Below, in pieces: positions 1 through 9,052 of a DNA stretch of 64,000 bases. The stretch covers positions 186,001 through 250,000 of the forward strand of contig NZ_NPKO01000009.1 in assembly GCF_008329605.1 (NCBI RefSeq), read 5' to 3'. Below the pieces are notes generated by a model that worked only from the letters and a program-made list of their open reading frames with translations, was not told where the DNA came from and did not search any database. Both the position numbers and the translations under genes were made by a program. The stretch comes from Mycolicibacterium sp. P9-64 (GTDB taxonomy: Bacteria > Actinomycetota > Actinomycetes > Mycobacteriales > Mycobacteriaceae). Position 1 is the first letter of the stretch. Each line of letters opens with the position of its first letter.

Positions 1-2353
1 GATCGTCGGTGGACAGCGGCGTCGTGCCGTACCACTGCGCTGGGTCGGCACCGGGAACGCCCGCCACCGCGAGCCGTGCCAATTGTGCTGCCGCACAGGC
101 ACGCGATGTCTCGTCGACCGCCTCGGCCGGGGCGCACACCACCGCACGCAGCCGACCGACCAGCGCGGCGGGCGCCAACACCCGTGGCGCATGGACCGGC
201 ATGGGCTCGGCCTCCGCGTCGTCGCCGCTGGCCAGCGCGGCGAGCTCGGCGCAGAACGGCGACGGCATCGCCGACTCATCGCCCTCGTCGCCGTCGACCG
301 CAGTGACCACGACGTGCGAACGGGCCCTGCCCAAAGCCGCGATGAGCAACCTACGCTCCTCGGCCAGCAGCGGCGCCCGGGTCGACACCGACCGCGCCAT
401 CGGATCGGCGACTCCGTCCAGCACGTCGACGAGGTGTTGTGTCGCGAGGATGCCACCGCGCGGAACGGTGTTGGGCCACAACCCCTCCTGCAACCCTGCG
501 ATCACCACCACCTCCCATTCGCGGCCGAGCGCGGCATGGGCGCTCAGCACCGCGACGGACTCACTGGCCCTGCGGTCGTCGCGCCCGATCACAGGCAGCA
601 CCAACGCGCGCACGTGGTCCACCAACCCGGTCAACGATGCGCCCGCGGTACGCGTCACGTACTGCTCGGCGACGTCGAACAGCGCGGTCACCGCATCGAG
701 GTCGCGGCCAGCCTGCACCCCACCCGACCCCCCGCGTTCGATCGCGGTCAGCCACCGGCGTTGCAGACCGCTGTGGTGCCACGCCTGCCACAGCGTGACC
801 CGCGGATCCCGTTGACGCGCTTCACCACGAGCGGCCGCATCGAGCACCGCGGAGACCCTGCGCAGCGGCCGAGCCAGCTGATCGGGCAGGTCGACGTCCG
901 AGCCTTCGAGCGCTCCGACGAGCAGATCGGCGAACTCGCGCGGCGGCTGACTTCCATCCGCCCGGCGCAGCGCGCGACGCAACTGCCGCAACGACACCGG
1001 GTCGACGCGGCCGATCGGCCCGGTCACCAACGTGCTCGCCCGGTTCCCGTCCAGGCCGTGGATGGTGGCGTCCAGCACCGTCAACAACGCGGCGACTGCC
1101 GGGTGCTCGGCCAGCGCAGTCGCCGACGGCTGATCCACCGGCACCCCCGAGGCGGCGAGAGCACGCGCCAGTGACGTTCCCGCACGCGGCACCGAGCGCA
1201 CGATGACGGCCATCTGCGACCACGGCACGCCGTCGACCAGGTGGGCGCGGCGCAACGCGTCGGCGATCAGAGCCGACTCGGCGTGCGCCGTCGCCGCGAT
1301 CCGCACCCGCAACGAACCTTCCCGCTCGTCGTCACCGGTCACCTCACGGGCCGCGTCGGCACCGGGCAGCCGCTTGGCGATGCCGGTCACCGCGCGCGCG
1401 ACGGCCGGTGCGCAACGGTGTGATGCAGTCAGGACCACGGCAGGCGCCGCGTCGTCGCGCAGCAGTTCGGGATCGGCGCCACGGTAACCGAATACGGCCT
1501 GGTTGGGGTCGCCTGCGATGACGCTGAGCTCCGCGCCGGCGGACAGTATCCGAACGAGCCGGGCCGCCTGCGGATCGAGGTGTTGAGCGTCGTCGACCAG
1601 CAGCAGCTGGATGCGGGCCCGCTCGGCGGCCAGCAGCTCCTGGTCCATGGCGAACGCCTCCAGTGCAGCACCGACGAGCTCGGCAGCGCCGAGCGCAGGC
1701 ACGGTCGCCTGCGGCGCCGCCATACCGACCGCCGAGCGGAGCAACATCACCTGTTCGTAGACCTGGGCGAACCGGCCCGCAGCCACCCACTCGGGACGCC
1801 CGGCGCGCCGCCCGATGCGTTGCAGCTCAAGCGGATCCACGCCACGCTCGGCGCAGCGAGCCAGCAAGTCGCGCAGCTCGGTGGCGAACCCGACGGTCAG
1901 AAGCGCAGGCCGCAGCTGTGCGGGCCAGCGGACAGACGCGTCGTCACCGTCGTCGAAGTCACCGGCAAGCAGCTCGCGGATGATGCCGTCCTGCTCGGCG
2001 CTGGTGATCAGCCGGGGCGGCGGATCGCCGTTGCGGCGAGCCGCCTGACCGAGCACCGCGAACGCGTACGAGTGCACCGTCCGCACCAGCGGCTCGCGCA
2101 CCGCCGCCGGCCCAGCGGTGCCATCGCCAAGCAATGCCGACGTGATCGCCGCCCTGGCCTGCATGCCCAGCCGTGCCGAACCGGTCAGCAGCAGAACGGA
2201 TTCGGGATCGCACCCCGCGGCGATCCGGCCCGCGGCGATCCGGGTCAGCAGCCGCGACTTACCCGTGCCGGGGCCGCCGAGCAGGCGCACGGTGCCGTGC
2301 AGACCAGGCTCGGTCAGCGCGGCGGGCGACAGGTCGACGTGCGAAGCGGGCAT
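1..2353 (-). CDS. UvrD/PcrA-like ATP-dependent DNA helicase, N-terminal part (Rv3202c-like)
   Basis: This gene is read leftward from an ATG at 2353 and runs off the left edge, so about 784 codons are visible. Residues 26-33 are a Walker A loop (GGPGTGKS), and a Walker B-type LLVDDAQ follows near residue 253. Both fit superfamily 1 UvrD/AddAB helicases, which use ATP to unwind DNA in recombination and repair. In M. tuberculosis the equivalent gene sits next to a second helicase (Rv3201c) and opposite lipV, as here. Its start lies 64 bp from the proposed lipV start on the other strand, so the two promoters must share or overlap that gap. The C-terminal nuclease region, if present, is outside the window. 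Confidence 0.88.
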   Translation of the reverse strand, partial: MPASHVDLSPAALTEPGLHGTVRLLGGPGTGKSRLLTRIAAGRIAAGCDPESVLLLTGSARLGMQARAAITSALLGDGTAGPAAVREPLVRTVHSYAFAVLGQAARRNGDPPPRLITSAEQDGIIRELLAGDFDDGDDASVRWPAQLRPALLTVGFATELRDLLARCAERGVDPLELQRIGRRAGRPEWVAAGRFAQVYEQVMLLRSAVGMAAPQATVPALGAAELVGAALEAFAMDQELLAAERARIQLLLVDDAQHLDPQAARLVRILSAGAELSVIAGDPNQAVFGYRGADPELLRDDAAPAVVLTASHRCAPAVARAVTGIAKRLPGADAAREVTGDDEREGSLRVRIAATAHAESALIADALRRAHLVDGVPWSQMAVIVRSVPRAGTSLARALAASGVPVDQPSATALAEHPAVAALLTVLDATIHGLDGNRASTLVTGPIGRVDPVSLRQLRRALRRADGSQPPREFADLLVGALEGSDVDLPDQLARPLRRVSAVLDAAARGEARQRDPRVTLWQAWHHSGLQRRWLTAIERGGSGGVQAGRDLDAVTALFDVAEQYVTRTAGASLTGLVDHVRALVLPVIGRDDRRASESVAVLSAHAALGREWEVVVIAGLQEGLWPNTVPRGGILATQHLVDVLDGVADPMARSVSTRAPLLAEERRLLIAALGRARSHVVVTAVDGDEGDESAMPSPFCAELAALASGDDAEAEPMPVHAPRVLAPAALVGRLRAVVCAPAEAVDETSRACAAAQLARLAVAGVPGADPAQWYGTTPLSTDD

Positions 2354-2417
2354 GACGACAGAACACCACGGGGGTCCGACAAATCCTGCTCGGCTGCCTG
2401 CTGGCAGCATCGATGCC

Positions 2418-3239
2418 GTGGCTTCCACTACCGACGCGCTGAACACCTACCGCTACGGCCCGGCCGGGCCGGCCCAAATCCTGGCCATCCACGGACTGAC
2501 AGGACACGGCCGGCGATGGGAGCCGCTGGCCGACCGGCACCTGCCGGAGTTCGCCATCGCCGCACCGGACCTGCTCGGTCACGGCCGGTCGTCGTGGGCC
2601 GCCCCATGGACCATCGACGCCAACGTCGCCGCACTCGCGGCGATACTGGACGCCGATTCCGCGGGCCCCAGCCCTTCCCGTCGCTCCGCTCGCCCTGGTG
2701 TGACGGTGGTCGGTCATTCCTTCGGAGGAGCAGTCGCGCTGAGCCTCGCCCAGGCACGCCCCGATCTGGTCGCGGCGCTGGTCCTGCTCGATCCCGCCGT
2801 CGGCCTGGACGGCGCGTGGATGCGCGAGATCGCCGATTCGATGCTTGCGTCGCCGGACTACACCGACCGCGCGGAGGCACGCAACGAGAAGGTCACCGGC
2901 TCTTGGGCCGATGTCCCAGCGGCCGACGTCGACGCCGAACTCGACGAGCACCTCGTCGCGCATGCGAACGGACGCGTCGGATGGCGGATCAGCACCCCCG
3001 CGATGATGTCGTACTGGAGCGAGCTCGCCCGGCCATTCGCGCTGCCCCGCGAGGGCACCCCCACGTCGTTGATCCGCGCCACCCGAACCGATCCGCCGTA
3101 CGTTTCCGACGAGGTCGTCTCTGCACTCGACGCACGACTCGGAGCTGACTTCACCCTGCTCGACTTCGACTGCGATCACATGGTGGCCCAGTCCAAGCCC
3201 GCCGAAACCGCCGCAGTGATCCGCGGGCACGTGGGGTGA
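2418..3239 (+). CDS. lipV: Alpha/beta-hydrolase, LipV-like carboxylesterase/lipase
   Basis: The protein has 273 residues and an alpha/beta-hydrolase fold. The oxyanion-side HGLTGHG, nucleophile elbow GHSFGG and C-terminal catalytic His in DCDHMV are all visible, so it should hydrolyse carboxyl esters in the cytosol. The GTG at 2418 was chosen because it places RYGP near residue 12, as in the M. tuberculosis protein; an ATG at 2352 would overlap the divergent helicase start. Just before the nucleophile elbow, about 15 residues (SAGPSPSRRSARPG) appear to be extra, and they are encoded by a diverged copy of the interspersed GC-rich repeat. The stop is one base before the next gene, so the two probably form an operon. 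Confidence 0.85.
   Translation: MASTTDALNTYRYGPAGPAQILAIHGLTGHGRRWEPLADRHLPEFAIAAPDLLGHGRSSWAAPWTIDANVAALAAILDADSAGPSPSRRSARPGVTVVGHSFGGAVALSLAQARPDLVAALVLLDPAVGLDGAWMREIADSMLASPDYTDRAEARNEKVTGSWADVPAADVDAELDEHLVAHANGRVGWRISTPAMMSYWSELARPFALPREGTPTSLIRATRTDPPYVSDEVVSALDARLGADFTLLDFDCDHMVAQSKPAETAAVIRGHVG
2675..2696 (+). repeat. Diverged single copy of the CGTCGCTTCGCTCG repeat inside lipV
   Basis: The sequence CGTCGCTCCGCTCG matches the repeat core seen in arrays at 6.8, 13.6 and 31.4 kb except for one T-to-C change. It lies in frame within lipV and encodes PSRRSAR. On the complementary strand it gives GCGGAGC, still of the GCGNAGC mini-hairpin form. Confidence 0.7.
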
Positions 3240-3240
3240 C

Positions 3241-3537
3241 ATGGCGCCCATCACCGACGAACAGGTCGAGAACGTCCGCGCCCTCGTCGCGTCGATACCG
3301 TCGGGCCGGGTCGCCACCTACGGTGACATCGCCGAGGCGGCAGGGCTTTCCAGCGCACGGATCGTCGGGTGGATCATGCGCACCGACTCATCGGATCTGC
3401 CGTGGCACCGCGTGCTCGGCGCATCGGGTAGGCCCGCCTCCCACATCGCCACCAAACAGCTGGAACGGCTTCGTGCCGAAGGGGTGCTGGCCATCGACGG
3501 CAGGGTGCGCCTGTCCGAGGTGCGCCACGCGTTCTGA
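3241..3537 (+). CDS. Alkyltransferase-like protein (ATL), MGMT-family DNA-binding protein
   Basis: This 98-residue protein corresponds to the DNA-binding domain of O6-alkylguanine-DNA alkyltransferases. The reactive-site PCHR of true methyltransferases reads PWHR here (in LPWHRVL), so cysteine is replaced by tryptophan. Such ATL proteins cannot remove the alkyl group. The family is known to bind O6-alkylguanine and hand it to nucleotide excision repair. The ATG starts two bases after the lipV stop, and there is a neighbouring repair-type helicase across the divergent promoter. Length and motif fit the family closely. Confidence 0.92.
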   Translation: MAPITDEQVENVRALVASIPSGRVATYGDIAEAAGLSSARIVGWIMRTDSSDLPWHRVLGASGRPASHIATKQLERLRAEGVLAIDGRVRLSEVRHAF

Positions 3538-3543
3538 GGGCGC

Positions 3544-4398
3544 TTAGAGCACCAGCCTGACGAGCGCGGCCGTGCGCGCAAGTCCTGGGAACGCCGCCGC
3601 CGTCGACCGTGGGTGCAGTGCGTGCACGGCCAACCGGAACATCAGCGCGCGCAAGAGCATCTGCGGCCACTCGGGCAGCGACGTCCACCGCTCCACCAGT
3701 CCGTCGTCGGCCTCACCCCATGCGAGTGCGTCGACGACCACCACCCCCGCCGCCCATGACGCCGGCCGCCAGTACGGGGTGATGTCGGTGATGCCGGGCG
3801 CAGTGGTGCCCGCAAACAGCACGGTGCCGTACAAGTCGCCGTGCACCAGCTGGCTCGGGCCGCGCGTCGGCCTGCGCAACGTCGCAAGTTGATTGATCAG
3901 TTCGATCGACCGCTGCCCGTCGGACGAACCGGGTGCCACCTGCGCGCCCGGCGGCAGTGCATGCAATGGACGGTCCTCCCATGCCGCGCGGTCGGCGGCG
4001 ACGAACACGTCGACGTCGGACCACGGCACGGACGGCGGCTGGGTCAGGAAGCGCGGGCGTTCCAGGCGTGCGGTGGCCTCGTGCAGCCGCACGGCGGCCG
4101 AGACGACCTCGTCATGCCTGGGCTCGGGAGTGCCCGTGACGAACGTGTCGGCGCGCCAACCGGCGACCACGTAACGGCCGTCGGTGGAGCGCACGGGGCG
4201 GGCCAGCCGCACACCGTCGACGAAGAGGGTCTCGCGGACCTTGGCCGACCATGCGGCGCGCGCGTGATCGGCCACCATCGACAGGACTACCTCGCCGCAG
4301 CGCCAGCCGCCCTCCCAATTCGAACCGAGGGGAACGGGCCGAAGCCCGGTCAGGCCGAACGCAGCCAGCACGTGATCAGGCGGCTGGTCGGCAGTCAC
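3544..4398 (-). CDS. Conserved actinobacterial protein, TIGR02569 family (Rv3205c-like)
   Basis: This is a 284-residue conserved hypothetical protein restricted to actinobacteria as far as I recall. It contains HGDLYGTVLFAG, which resembles the HGDxxxxN-type catalytic loop of aminoglycoside-phosphotransferase/kinase folds, but without a clear Asn, so no enzymatic role is assigned. The GTG at 4398 was chosen because a TAGTCT -10 hexamer ends 7 bp upstream, which fits a leaderless transcript. A longer frame upstream to 4506 has no comparable support. It converges with the ATL gene, with 6 bp between the stops. Confidence 0.8.
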   Translation of the reverse strand: MTADQPPDHVLAAFGLTGLRPVPLGSNWEGGWRCGEVVLSMVADHARAAWSAKVRETLFVDGVRLARPVRSTDGRYVVAGWRADTFVTGTPEPRHDEVVSAAVRLHEATARLERPRFLTQPPSVPWSDVDVFVAADRAAWEDRPLHALPPGAQVAPGSSDGQRSIELINQLATLRRPTRGPSQLVHGDLYGTVLFAGTTAPGITDITPYWRPASWAAGVVVVDALAWGEADDGLVERWTSLPEWPQMLLRALMFRLAVHALHPRSTAAAFPGLARTAALVRLVL

Positions 4399-4405
4399 AC
4401 AGGTC

Positions 4406-4411
4406 AGACTA
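4406..4411 (-). promoter_or_regulatory. Leaderless-type -10 element for the TIGR02569 gene
   Basis: On the minus strand TAGTCT fits TANNNT and stops 7 nt before the GTG start at 4398, so transcription would begin at the start codon. This supports the chosen start. Confidence 0.5.
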
Positions 4412-4435
4412 AGGCGTACCGCGGCCAACCAGCCG

Positions 4436-5626
4436 TCAGTACATGACCATGTCGGGTTCGAGTTGCTTACCCCACGCCACGATCCCGCCCTGCACGTGCT
4501 TCGCATCGGCGAAGCCGGCGTTCTTCACGATGGCGAGCACCTCGGCCGACCGCACACCCGTCTTGCAGTAGAAAACCGGGGTGCGATCGATCTTCAACTT
4601 GGCCAACGCCTCACCGGTCTCGAACGCGGACTTCGGGATCAGCTCGGCGCCATTGATGTGGTTGATGTCCCATTCGACGGGCTCGCGGACGTCGATCAGC
4701 GCCAACGGCTTGCCGGCGTCCAGCAGCTCGCGCAGCTCGCGCGGGGTGATGGTCGAGTCGGCCGCAGCCTCGGCGGCCGCATCGGACACCACGCCGCAGA
4801 ACGCCTCGTAGTCGATCAGCTCGGTGATCTTCGGCGTCGTGGGGTCCTTGCGGATCTTGATGGTGCGGTAGGTCATGTCGAGCGCGTCGTAGACCATCAG
4901 GCGGCCCAACAACGGATCGCCGATACCGGTGATCAACTTGATGGCTTCGGTACCCATCACCGACGCGATCGACGCGCACAGGATGCCGAGCACGCCGCCC
5001 TCGGCGCACGACGGCACCATCCCTGGCGGTGGCGGCTCGGGGTACAGGTCGCGATAGTTCAGACCCCTCTTTTGTCCGTCGGCCGTGTCGGGAGCGTCCT
5101 CCCAGAACACCGACACCTGACCCTCGAACCGGTAGATCGAACCCCACACGTAGGGCTTGCCCGCCAGCACCGCGGCATCGTTGACCAGGTAACGGGTCGC
5201 GAAGTTGTCGGTGCCGTCGAGGATCAGGTCGTACTGCTCGAACAGTTCGACGGCGTTCGACTCGTCCAGCCGGACCTCGTGCAGCCGCACCTCGATCAGC
5301 GGGTTGATCTCCAGGACCGAGTCCCTGGCGCTCTGCGCCTTGGACCGCCCGATGTCGGACTGGCCGTGGATGATCTGGCGCTGCAGGTTGGACTCGTCGA
5401 CGACGTCGAACTCGACGATGCCGATGGTGCCGACGCCCGCCGCGGCCAGGTACAGCAGCGTGGGCGATCCGAGTCCGCCTGCGCCGATCACCAGCACACG
5501 AGCGTTCTTGAGCCGCTTCTGCCCGTCGACCCCGAGGTCGGGGATGATCAGGTGGCGGCTGTAGCGCGCAACCTCGTCGCGCGTCAGTTCAGCGGCAGGC
5601 TCCACGAGCGGTGGTAACGGCGACAC
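4436..5626 (-). CDS. moeZ: MoeZ: adenylyltransferase/sulfurtransferase with ThiF/E1 and rhodanese domains
   Basis: The 396-residue protein has an N-terminal E1/ThiF adenylation domain (nucleotide loop GAGGLGS near residues 49-55) and a C-terminal rhodanese domain with the active-site loop CKTGVRS near residue 354. The family adenylates the C-terminus of ubiquitin-fold sulfur carriers and moves sulfur onto it; in mycobacteria the partners are CysO (cysteine synthesis) and MoaD2 (molybdopterin). The CxxC zinc pairs typical of E. coli MoeB are not seen. The start is a GTG with GAGGAG seven bases upstream. The sequence is nearly collinear with my recollection of M. tuberculosis MoeZ. Confidence 0.95.
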   Translation of the reverse strand: MSPLPPLVEPAAELTRDEVARYSRHLIIPDLGVDGQKRLKNARVLVIGAGGLGSPTLLYLAAAGVGTIGIVEFDVVDESNLQRQIIHGQSDIGRSKAQSARDSVLEINPLIEVRLHEVRLDESNAVELFEQYDLILDGTDNFATRYLVNDAAVLAGKPYVWGSIYRFEGQVSVFWEDAPDTADGQKRGLNYRDLYPEPPPPGMVPSCAEGGVLGILCASIASVMGTEAIKLITGIGDPLLGRLMVYDALDMTYRTIKIRKDPTTPKITELIDYEAFCGVVSDAAAEAAADSTITPRELRELLDAGKPLALIDVREPVEWDINHINGAELIPKSAFETGEALAKLKIDRTPVFYCKTGVRSAEVLAIVKNAGFADAKHVQGGIVAWGKQLEPDMVMY

Positions 5627-5749
5627 AATGAGGCTCCTCGACTCGAAATCCCGGGGTCCACGTCAATCACACCAGGCTCAGACATTCAACGGCAATCCCG
5701 CTGGGAACCTTCCCGATGGGCGGGCGTCAGGCTTGGGTTGGAACCGTCG

Positions 5750-6841
5750 TCAGGCGATGGGGTACGGCCACGAGTTGAACCGGCATGACTTGCCGTCGGC
5801 CTGCACCGACTGCGGATCGAACTTCGCGTCGTCATCGTTGCTGATGGAGAAGGTCTGCTGCATCATCACCGGCGCCAGTGCGCCGTTCTCGCCGCAGGGT
5901 TCGTGACGCTGGTAACCGATGGCGTGGCCGACCTCGTGGTTGATCAGGTACTGCCGATAGGAGCCGATGTCGCCCTGGAACGGCACGGCGCCGCGCACCC
6001 AACGCGCCTCATTGACGAAGACGCGGCGCTGCCCGTCGAGATAGGCGGGGTTGTAGCAGGAAGCCTCTAGCGGGATGTCGTAGCCGCAGCCCTCGCGCAC
6101 CGAGATCGGGGAGGTCAACGACACGCGGAAGTCTGGATCGCCGCTGTCGATCCTGGTGAACGCGAACTGCGGGTTGTGGGTCCAGCTCTTGGGGTTGGCG
6201 AGGGTCTCGCTGACCATCCGCGCGAACGCATCGTCGCCGCCGAACGCCGTGGTGTCGACGCCGTCCTCTACCTCGACCGTGTAGGTGAACGACTTCGACG
6301 TGCCCTCACCGACCTTCGGGGACGTGCCCGGCACGATGTGCCACGTCTTGGCGCCCGCCTCGGTGAAGGGTCCGCCGTCGGGCAGGATGCCGGTCGGCAA
6401 GTTGGCGTCGAACTGGGTCATGCCCTTGGGTGGCGCACCGATGATCGCGGTGCCGACTGGGTCGATCGTCGGCGGCCCCTGAATCGGCCCCGCTGCGTCG
6501 CTGGCCGGTTCCTTGGTGCCGACGCCGGTGATCGTTTGGTACACGACGACCACGGTGATCACGAGCAGCACCGGCAGCGCATAGGCGCGCCAGCCGTACG
6601 TCGACACGAAGCGACCAAGCCAGGTCTGCTTGCGCCACCGCTGATGGTCGTCGCGATTGGATCGCGCCCGGCCCGAGTCGTCTGCGACCGGGTCACGCTG
6701 CGCGCGAAGCGGCTCCCGCCGCTCGTTGTGCAGCACGGGCACGCGACCACCGCCTCTGGTTTCCCCGTCGCTTCGCTCGCCCCAGCGTCTGATTTCCCCG
6801 TCGCTTCGCTCGCCCCAGTGACGCCCCGGGTCGTAGGTCAC
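5750..6841 (-). CDS. DUF3152 membrane-anchored, metzincin-like protein (Rv3207c-like)
   Basis: The protein has 363 residues: a charged cytoplasmic N-terminus, one transmembrane helix (about residues 88-108, ALPVLLVITVVVVYQ), then an extracytoplasmic domain. Near the C-terminus HEVGHAIGYQRHEPC gives an HExxHxxGxxxH pattern, close to the metzincin zinc motif but with one extra residue before the third His. A secreted-side metalloprotease is therefore plausible but unproven. The N-terminal tail contains two in-frame copies of the GC-rich repeat (GERSDGE-type peptide). The start is a GTG; a much longer frame to 7537 would overlap the TetR gene and is rejected. Confidence 0.85.
   Translation of the reverse strand: MTYDPGRHWGERSDGEIRRWGERSDGETRGGGRVPVLHNERREPLRAQRDPVADDSGRARSNRDDHQRWRKQTWLGRFVSTYGWRAYALPVLLVITVVVVYQTITGVGTKEPASDAAGPIQGPPTIDPVGTAIIGAPPKGMTQFDANLPTGILPDGGPFTEAGAKTWHIVPGTSPKVGEGTSKSFTYTVEVEDGVDTTAFGGDDAFARMVSETLANPKSWTHNPQFAFTRIDSGDPDFRVSLTSPISVREGCGYDIPLEASCYNPAYLDGQRRVFVNEARWVRGAVPFQGDIGSYRQYLINHEVGHAIGYQRHEPCGENGALAPVMMQQTFSISNDDDAKFDPQSVQADGKSCRFNSWPYPIA
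6763..6816 (+). repeat. Two tandem copies of the CGTCGCTTCGCTCG repeat, 33-bp period
   Basis: Core copies lie at 6763-6783 and 6796-6816, both in the same orientation as all other copies in the window. They fall in frame within the 5' end of the DUF3152 gene, where they encode two GERSDGE peptides in a cytoplasmic tail. Confidence 0.85.
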
Positions 6842-7012
6842 CGAACCAGGATGGCACAGTGCGCCGCGCCGGACGTTTCGGCGCGCCACCCACCGGCGCA
6901 CGGCATCCAGATCACGCCCTCCCCCAACTATCGGTAGTAATGTCGGACGGATGGCCCGCCGGTGCCGAAAACCCCTTACCCGGCACGCAGCACCGACCAG
7001 ATTGAGGACTGA

Positions 7013-7696
7013 ATGAGCGAGCTCGCCAACGCCGGAAGGAGACGCGCGCAACCGGCGGCCGGTGACGGATCGACGGGCCGGTCGTCCGGAGGCAACCGGC
7101 GAGGCAACCGACTGCCCCGTGACGAGCGGCGCGGGCAACTGCTCGTCGCCGCCAGCGAGGTCTTCGTCGAGCGCGGCTACCACGCGGCGGGCATGGACGA
7201 GATCGCAGATCGCGCGGGCGTCAGCAAACCCGTTCTGTACCAACATTTTTCGTCCAAGCTCGAGCTGTACCTCGCGGTGCTGCAGCGCCACGTGGAGAAC
7301 CTGGTGTCCGGCGTGCGGCAGGCATTGCGCACCACCACCGACAACCGCCAGCGGCTGCGCGCCGCGGTCCAGGCGTTCTTCGACTTCATCGAGCACGACG
7401 GCCAGGGCTACCGGCTGATCTTCGAGAACGACTACGTCACTGAACCGCAGGTGTCGGCGCAGGTGAAGGTCGCCACCGAGAGCTGCACCGACGCGGTGTT
7501 CGACCTGATCAGCAGGGACTCGGGGCTCGAGGCGCATCGCGCCAGGATGATCGCAGTCGGCCTCGTCGCGGTGAGCGTGGACTGCGCGCGGTACTGGCTG
7601 ACCAGCGACCGGCCGATCTCCAAGGAAGCCGCGGTAGAGGGCACGGTGCAGTTCGCCTGGGGCGGTCTGTCACACGTGCCGCTCACCCGCGGCTAG
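7013..7696 (+). CDS. TetR/AcrR-family transcriptional regulator (Rv3208-like)
   Basis: The protein has 227 residues. A TetR helix-turn-helix spans about residues 40-86 (LLVAASEVFVERGYHAAGM, then ADRAGVSKPVLYQHF), followed by an all-helical ligand-binding and dimerisation domain. The 35 residues before the HTH are basic and disordered. No ligand can be deduced from the sequence. The upstream gap of about 170 bp to the divergent DUF3152 gene is where its own operator would be expected, though I saw no convincing palindrome there. It converges on the DUF3107 gene with only three bases between the stops. Confidence 0.9.
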   Translation: MSELANAGRRRAQPAAGDGSTGRSSGGNRRGNRLPRDERRGQLLVAASEVFVERGYHAAGMDEIADRAGVSKPVLYQHFSSKLELYLAVLQRHVENLVSGVRQALRTTTDNRQRLRAAVQAFFDFIEHDGQGYRLIFENDYVTEPQVSAQVKVATESCTDAVFDLISRDSGLEAHRARMIAVGLVAVSVDCARYWLTSDRPISKEAAVEGTVQFAWGGLSHVPLTRG

Positions 7697-7699
7697 CGT

Positions 7700-7948
7700 T
7701 CAGCTCTTCTTGGCGGATTCCGCCAGAATGCCGAATCCGACCCGACGTCCGTCGGAGGCACCGATCTCGACGTAGGCGATCTTCTTGGCCTGCACCAGGA
7801 AGAGCCGGCCCTTCTCGTCGGTGAGGCTCAGCACGCCCGAGTCCGTACCCAGCGCGTCGGTAACCAACTTCTGCACCTCATCGTGTGTCTGCGCGCTGCT
7901 GAAGACCAGCTCACGCGGGCTATCGGTGATACCGATCTTGACCTCCAC
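7700..7948 (-). CDS. DUF3107 small protein (TB9.4, Rv3208A-like)
   Basis: This 82-residue acidic protein begins MEVKIGITDS and ends in a short Lys-rich tail. It matches the actinobacterial DUF3107 family represented by M. tuberculosis TB9.4, which was detected as an antigen. It has no signal peptide, membrane segment or catalytic motif, and its function is unknown. It is transcribed toward the TetR gene; about 240 bp separate its start from the MmpS-like gene on the other strand. Confidence 0.9.
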   Translation of the reverse strand: MEVKIGITDSPRELVFSSAQTHDEVQKLVTDALGTDSGVLSLTDEKGRLFLVQAKKIAYVEIGASDGRRVGFGILAESAKKS

Positions 7949-8189
7949 GCTGGACCCTTTCCGTTGGTCGTGTTCTACCTCGAGAAGGCTAGTGGACGTG
8001 GAAGGCCCGTGACGCCGCGGCCGCTTCGCGTTCCGCGAACACCGGCGGGAACGTCACGGCGGGCGTCACGCGAACGAGGCCGGACCGTGACCTGGCGCGC
8101 CGCGCTCGAACCTCACCCGTCACTTCTGCCCCGATAGCATCGATCACGTTCACCTCGCGAACAACCACCAAGCGATCCGGGAAAGTGTG

Positions 8190-9029
8190 ATGAGCAGGCA
8201 GTATCCTCCGCATTCAACGTATTCGGCACCGTACGGAACGCGTCGCAGCGACGACTCCGCGGACCAGCATCCGGGCCACGCTCGCTACGGCGACTACGAC
8301 TCGCACGGCGGCGGCTCCTACGGCAGCTCCCGGCGCTACAGCTCGCGCGCCGACCGCACCGGCTCGACCGAGACGGTGGTCCTCGACGACGCCGACGAGT
8401 TCGACTACGACGCCGATTTGGATGTCGACTACGAGGATTACGACGACTACGCCGAGCCGATCGACCGCCGCTGGATCTGGGTCGCCGGCGTCGCAGGCGT
8501 CATCCTGCTGGTCGCAGTGATCTGCACCGTGGTCATCCTCGGTGGAGGTGACAGCGGTTCGGTTTCCAAGACCGTCAGCCCGCCCGCCGCGACGACCAGC
8601 CAGGCCCCGACCACCTCGGTCGCGCCGCCCGTGGCCACCTCACGTGCGCCCCTGCCGCCCGCTGCGCCGCTGACGCCCGAGACCGTCACCACCGTCGCAC
8701 CCGAACCGACGGCGAGCGCGGCACCCACACCAACCGCACCGGCCGTCGCTGCGCCCGACCCGCGCACGATCACCTATCAGGTGACGGGCACCCGCCAGCT
8801 GCTCGACATGATCACGGTGATCTACACCGATCAGCAGGGCGCCCTGCAGACCGAGCTCAACGTGGCGCTGCCGTGGACGAAGACCGTGGTGCTCGACCCC
8901 GGCGTCACCCTCACCTCGGTGACGGCGACGAGCCTCTTGGGCAAGCTCGACTGCTCGATCACCGATGCGGGCGGCGCGACGATCGCTGCGCAGGCCAACA
9001 ACACGATGATCACCACCTGCACGAAGTAG
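8190..9029 (+). CDS. MmpS-like membrane protein (Rv3209-like)
   Basis: The protein has about 279 residues. It has a cytoplasmic N-terminus rich in Tyr, Ser and Asp (an acidic DADLDVDYEDYDDY stretch), one transmembrane helix near residues 94-116 (WIWVAGVAGVILLVAVICTV), a Pro/Ala/Thr-rich stalk, and a C-terminal domain of about 85 residues resembling the extracytoplasmic fold of MmpS proteins. MmpS proteins partner MmpL lipid transporters, but no mmpL is adjacent, so the partner is unknown. An in-frame GTG at 8187 directly precedes the ATG. Confidence 0.82.
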   Translation: MSRQYPPHSTYSAPYGTRRSDDSADQHPGHARYGDYDSHGGGSYGSSRRYSSRADRTGSTETVVLDDADEFDYDADLDVDYEDYDDYAEPIDRRWIWVAGVAGVILLVAVICTVVILGGGDSGSVSKTVSPPAATTSQAPTTSVAPPVATSRAPLPPAAPLTPETVTTVAPEPTASAAPTPTAPAVAAPDPRTITYQVTGTRQLLDMITVIYTDQQGALQTELNVALPWTKTVVLDPGVTLTSVTATSLLGKLDCSITDAGGATIAAQANNTMITTCTK

Positions 9030-9052
9030 CTACTCCGCGTCGACGAAATCGC

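Noticed and set aside
6842..7537. Upstream extension of the DUF3152 frame across the TetR gene
   Set aside because: The extension only mirrors the TetR coding strand; the GTG at 6841 matches the family N-terminus.
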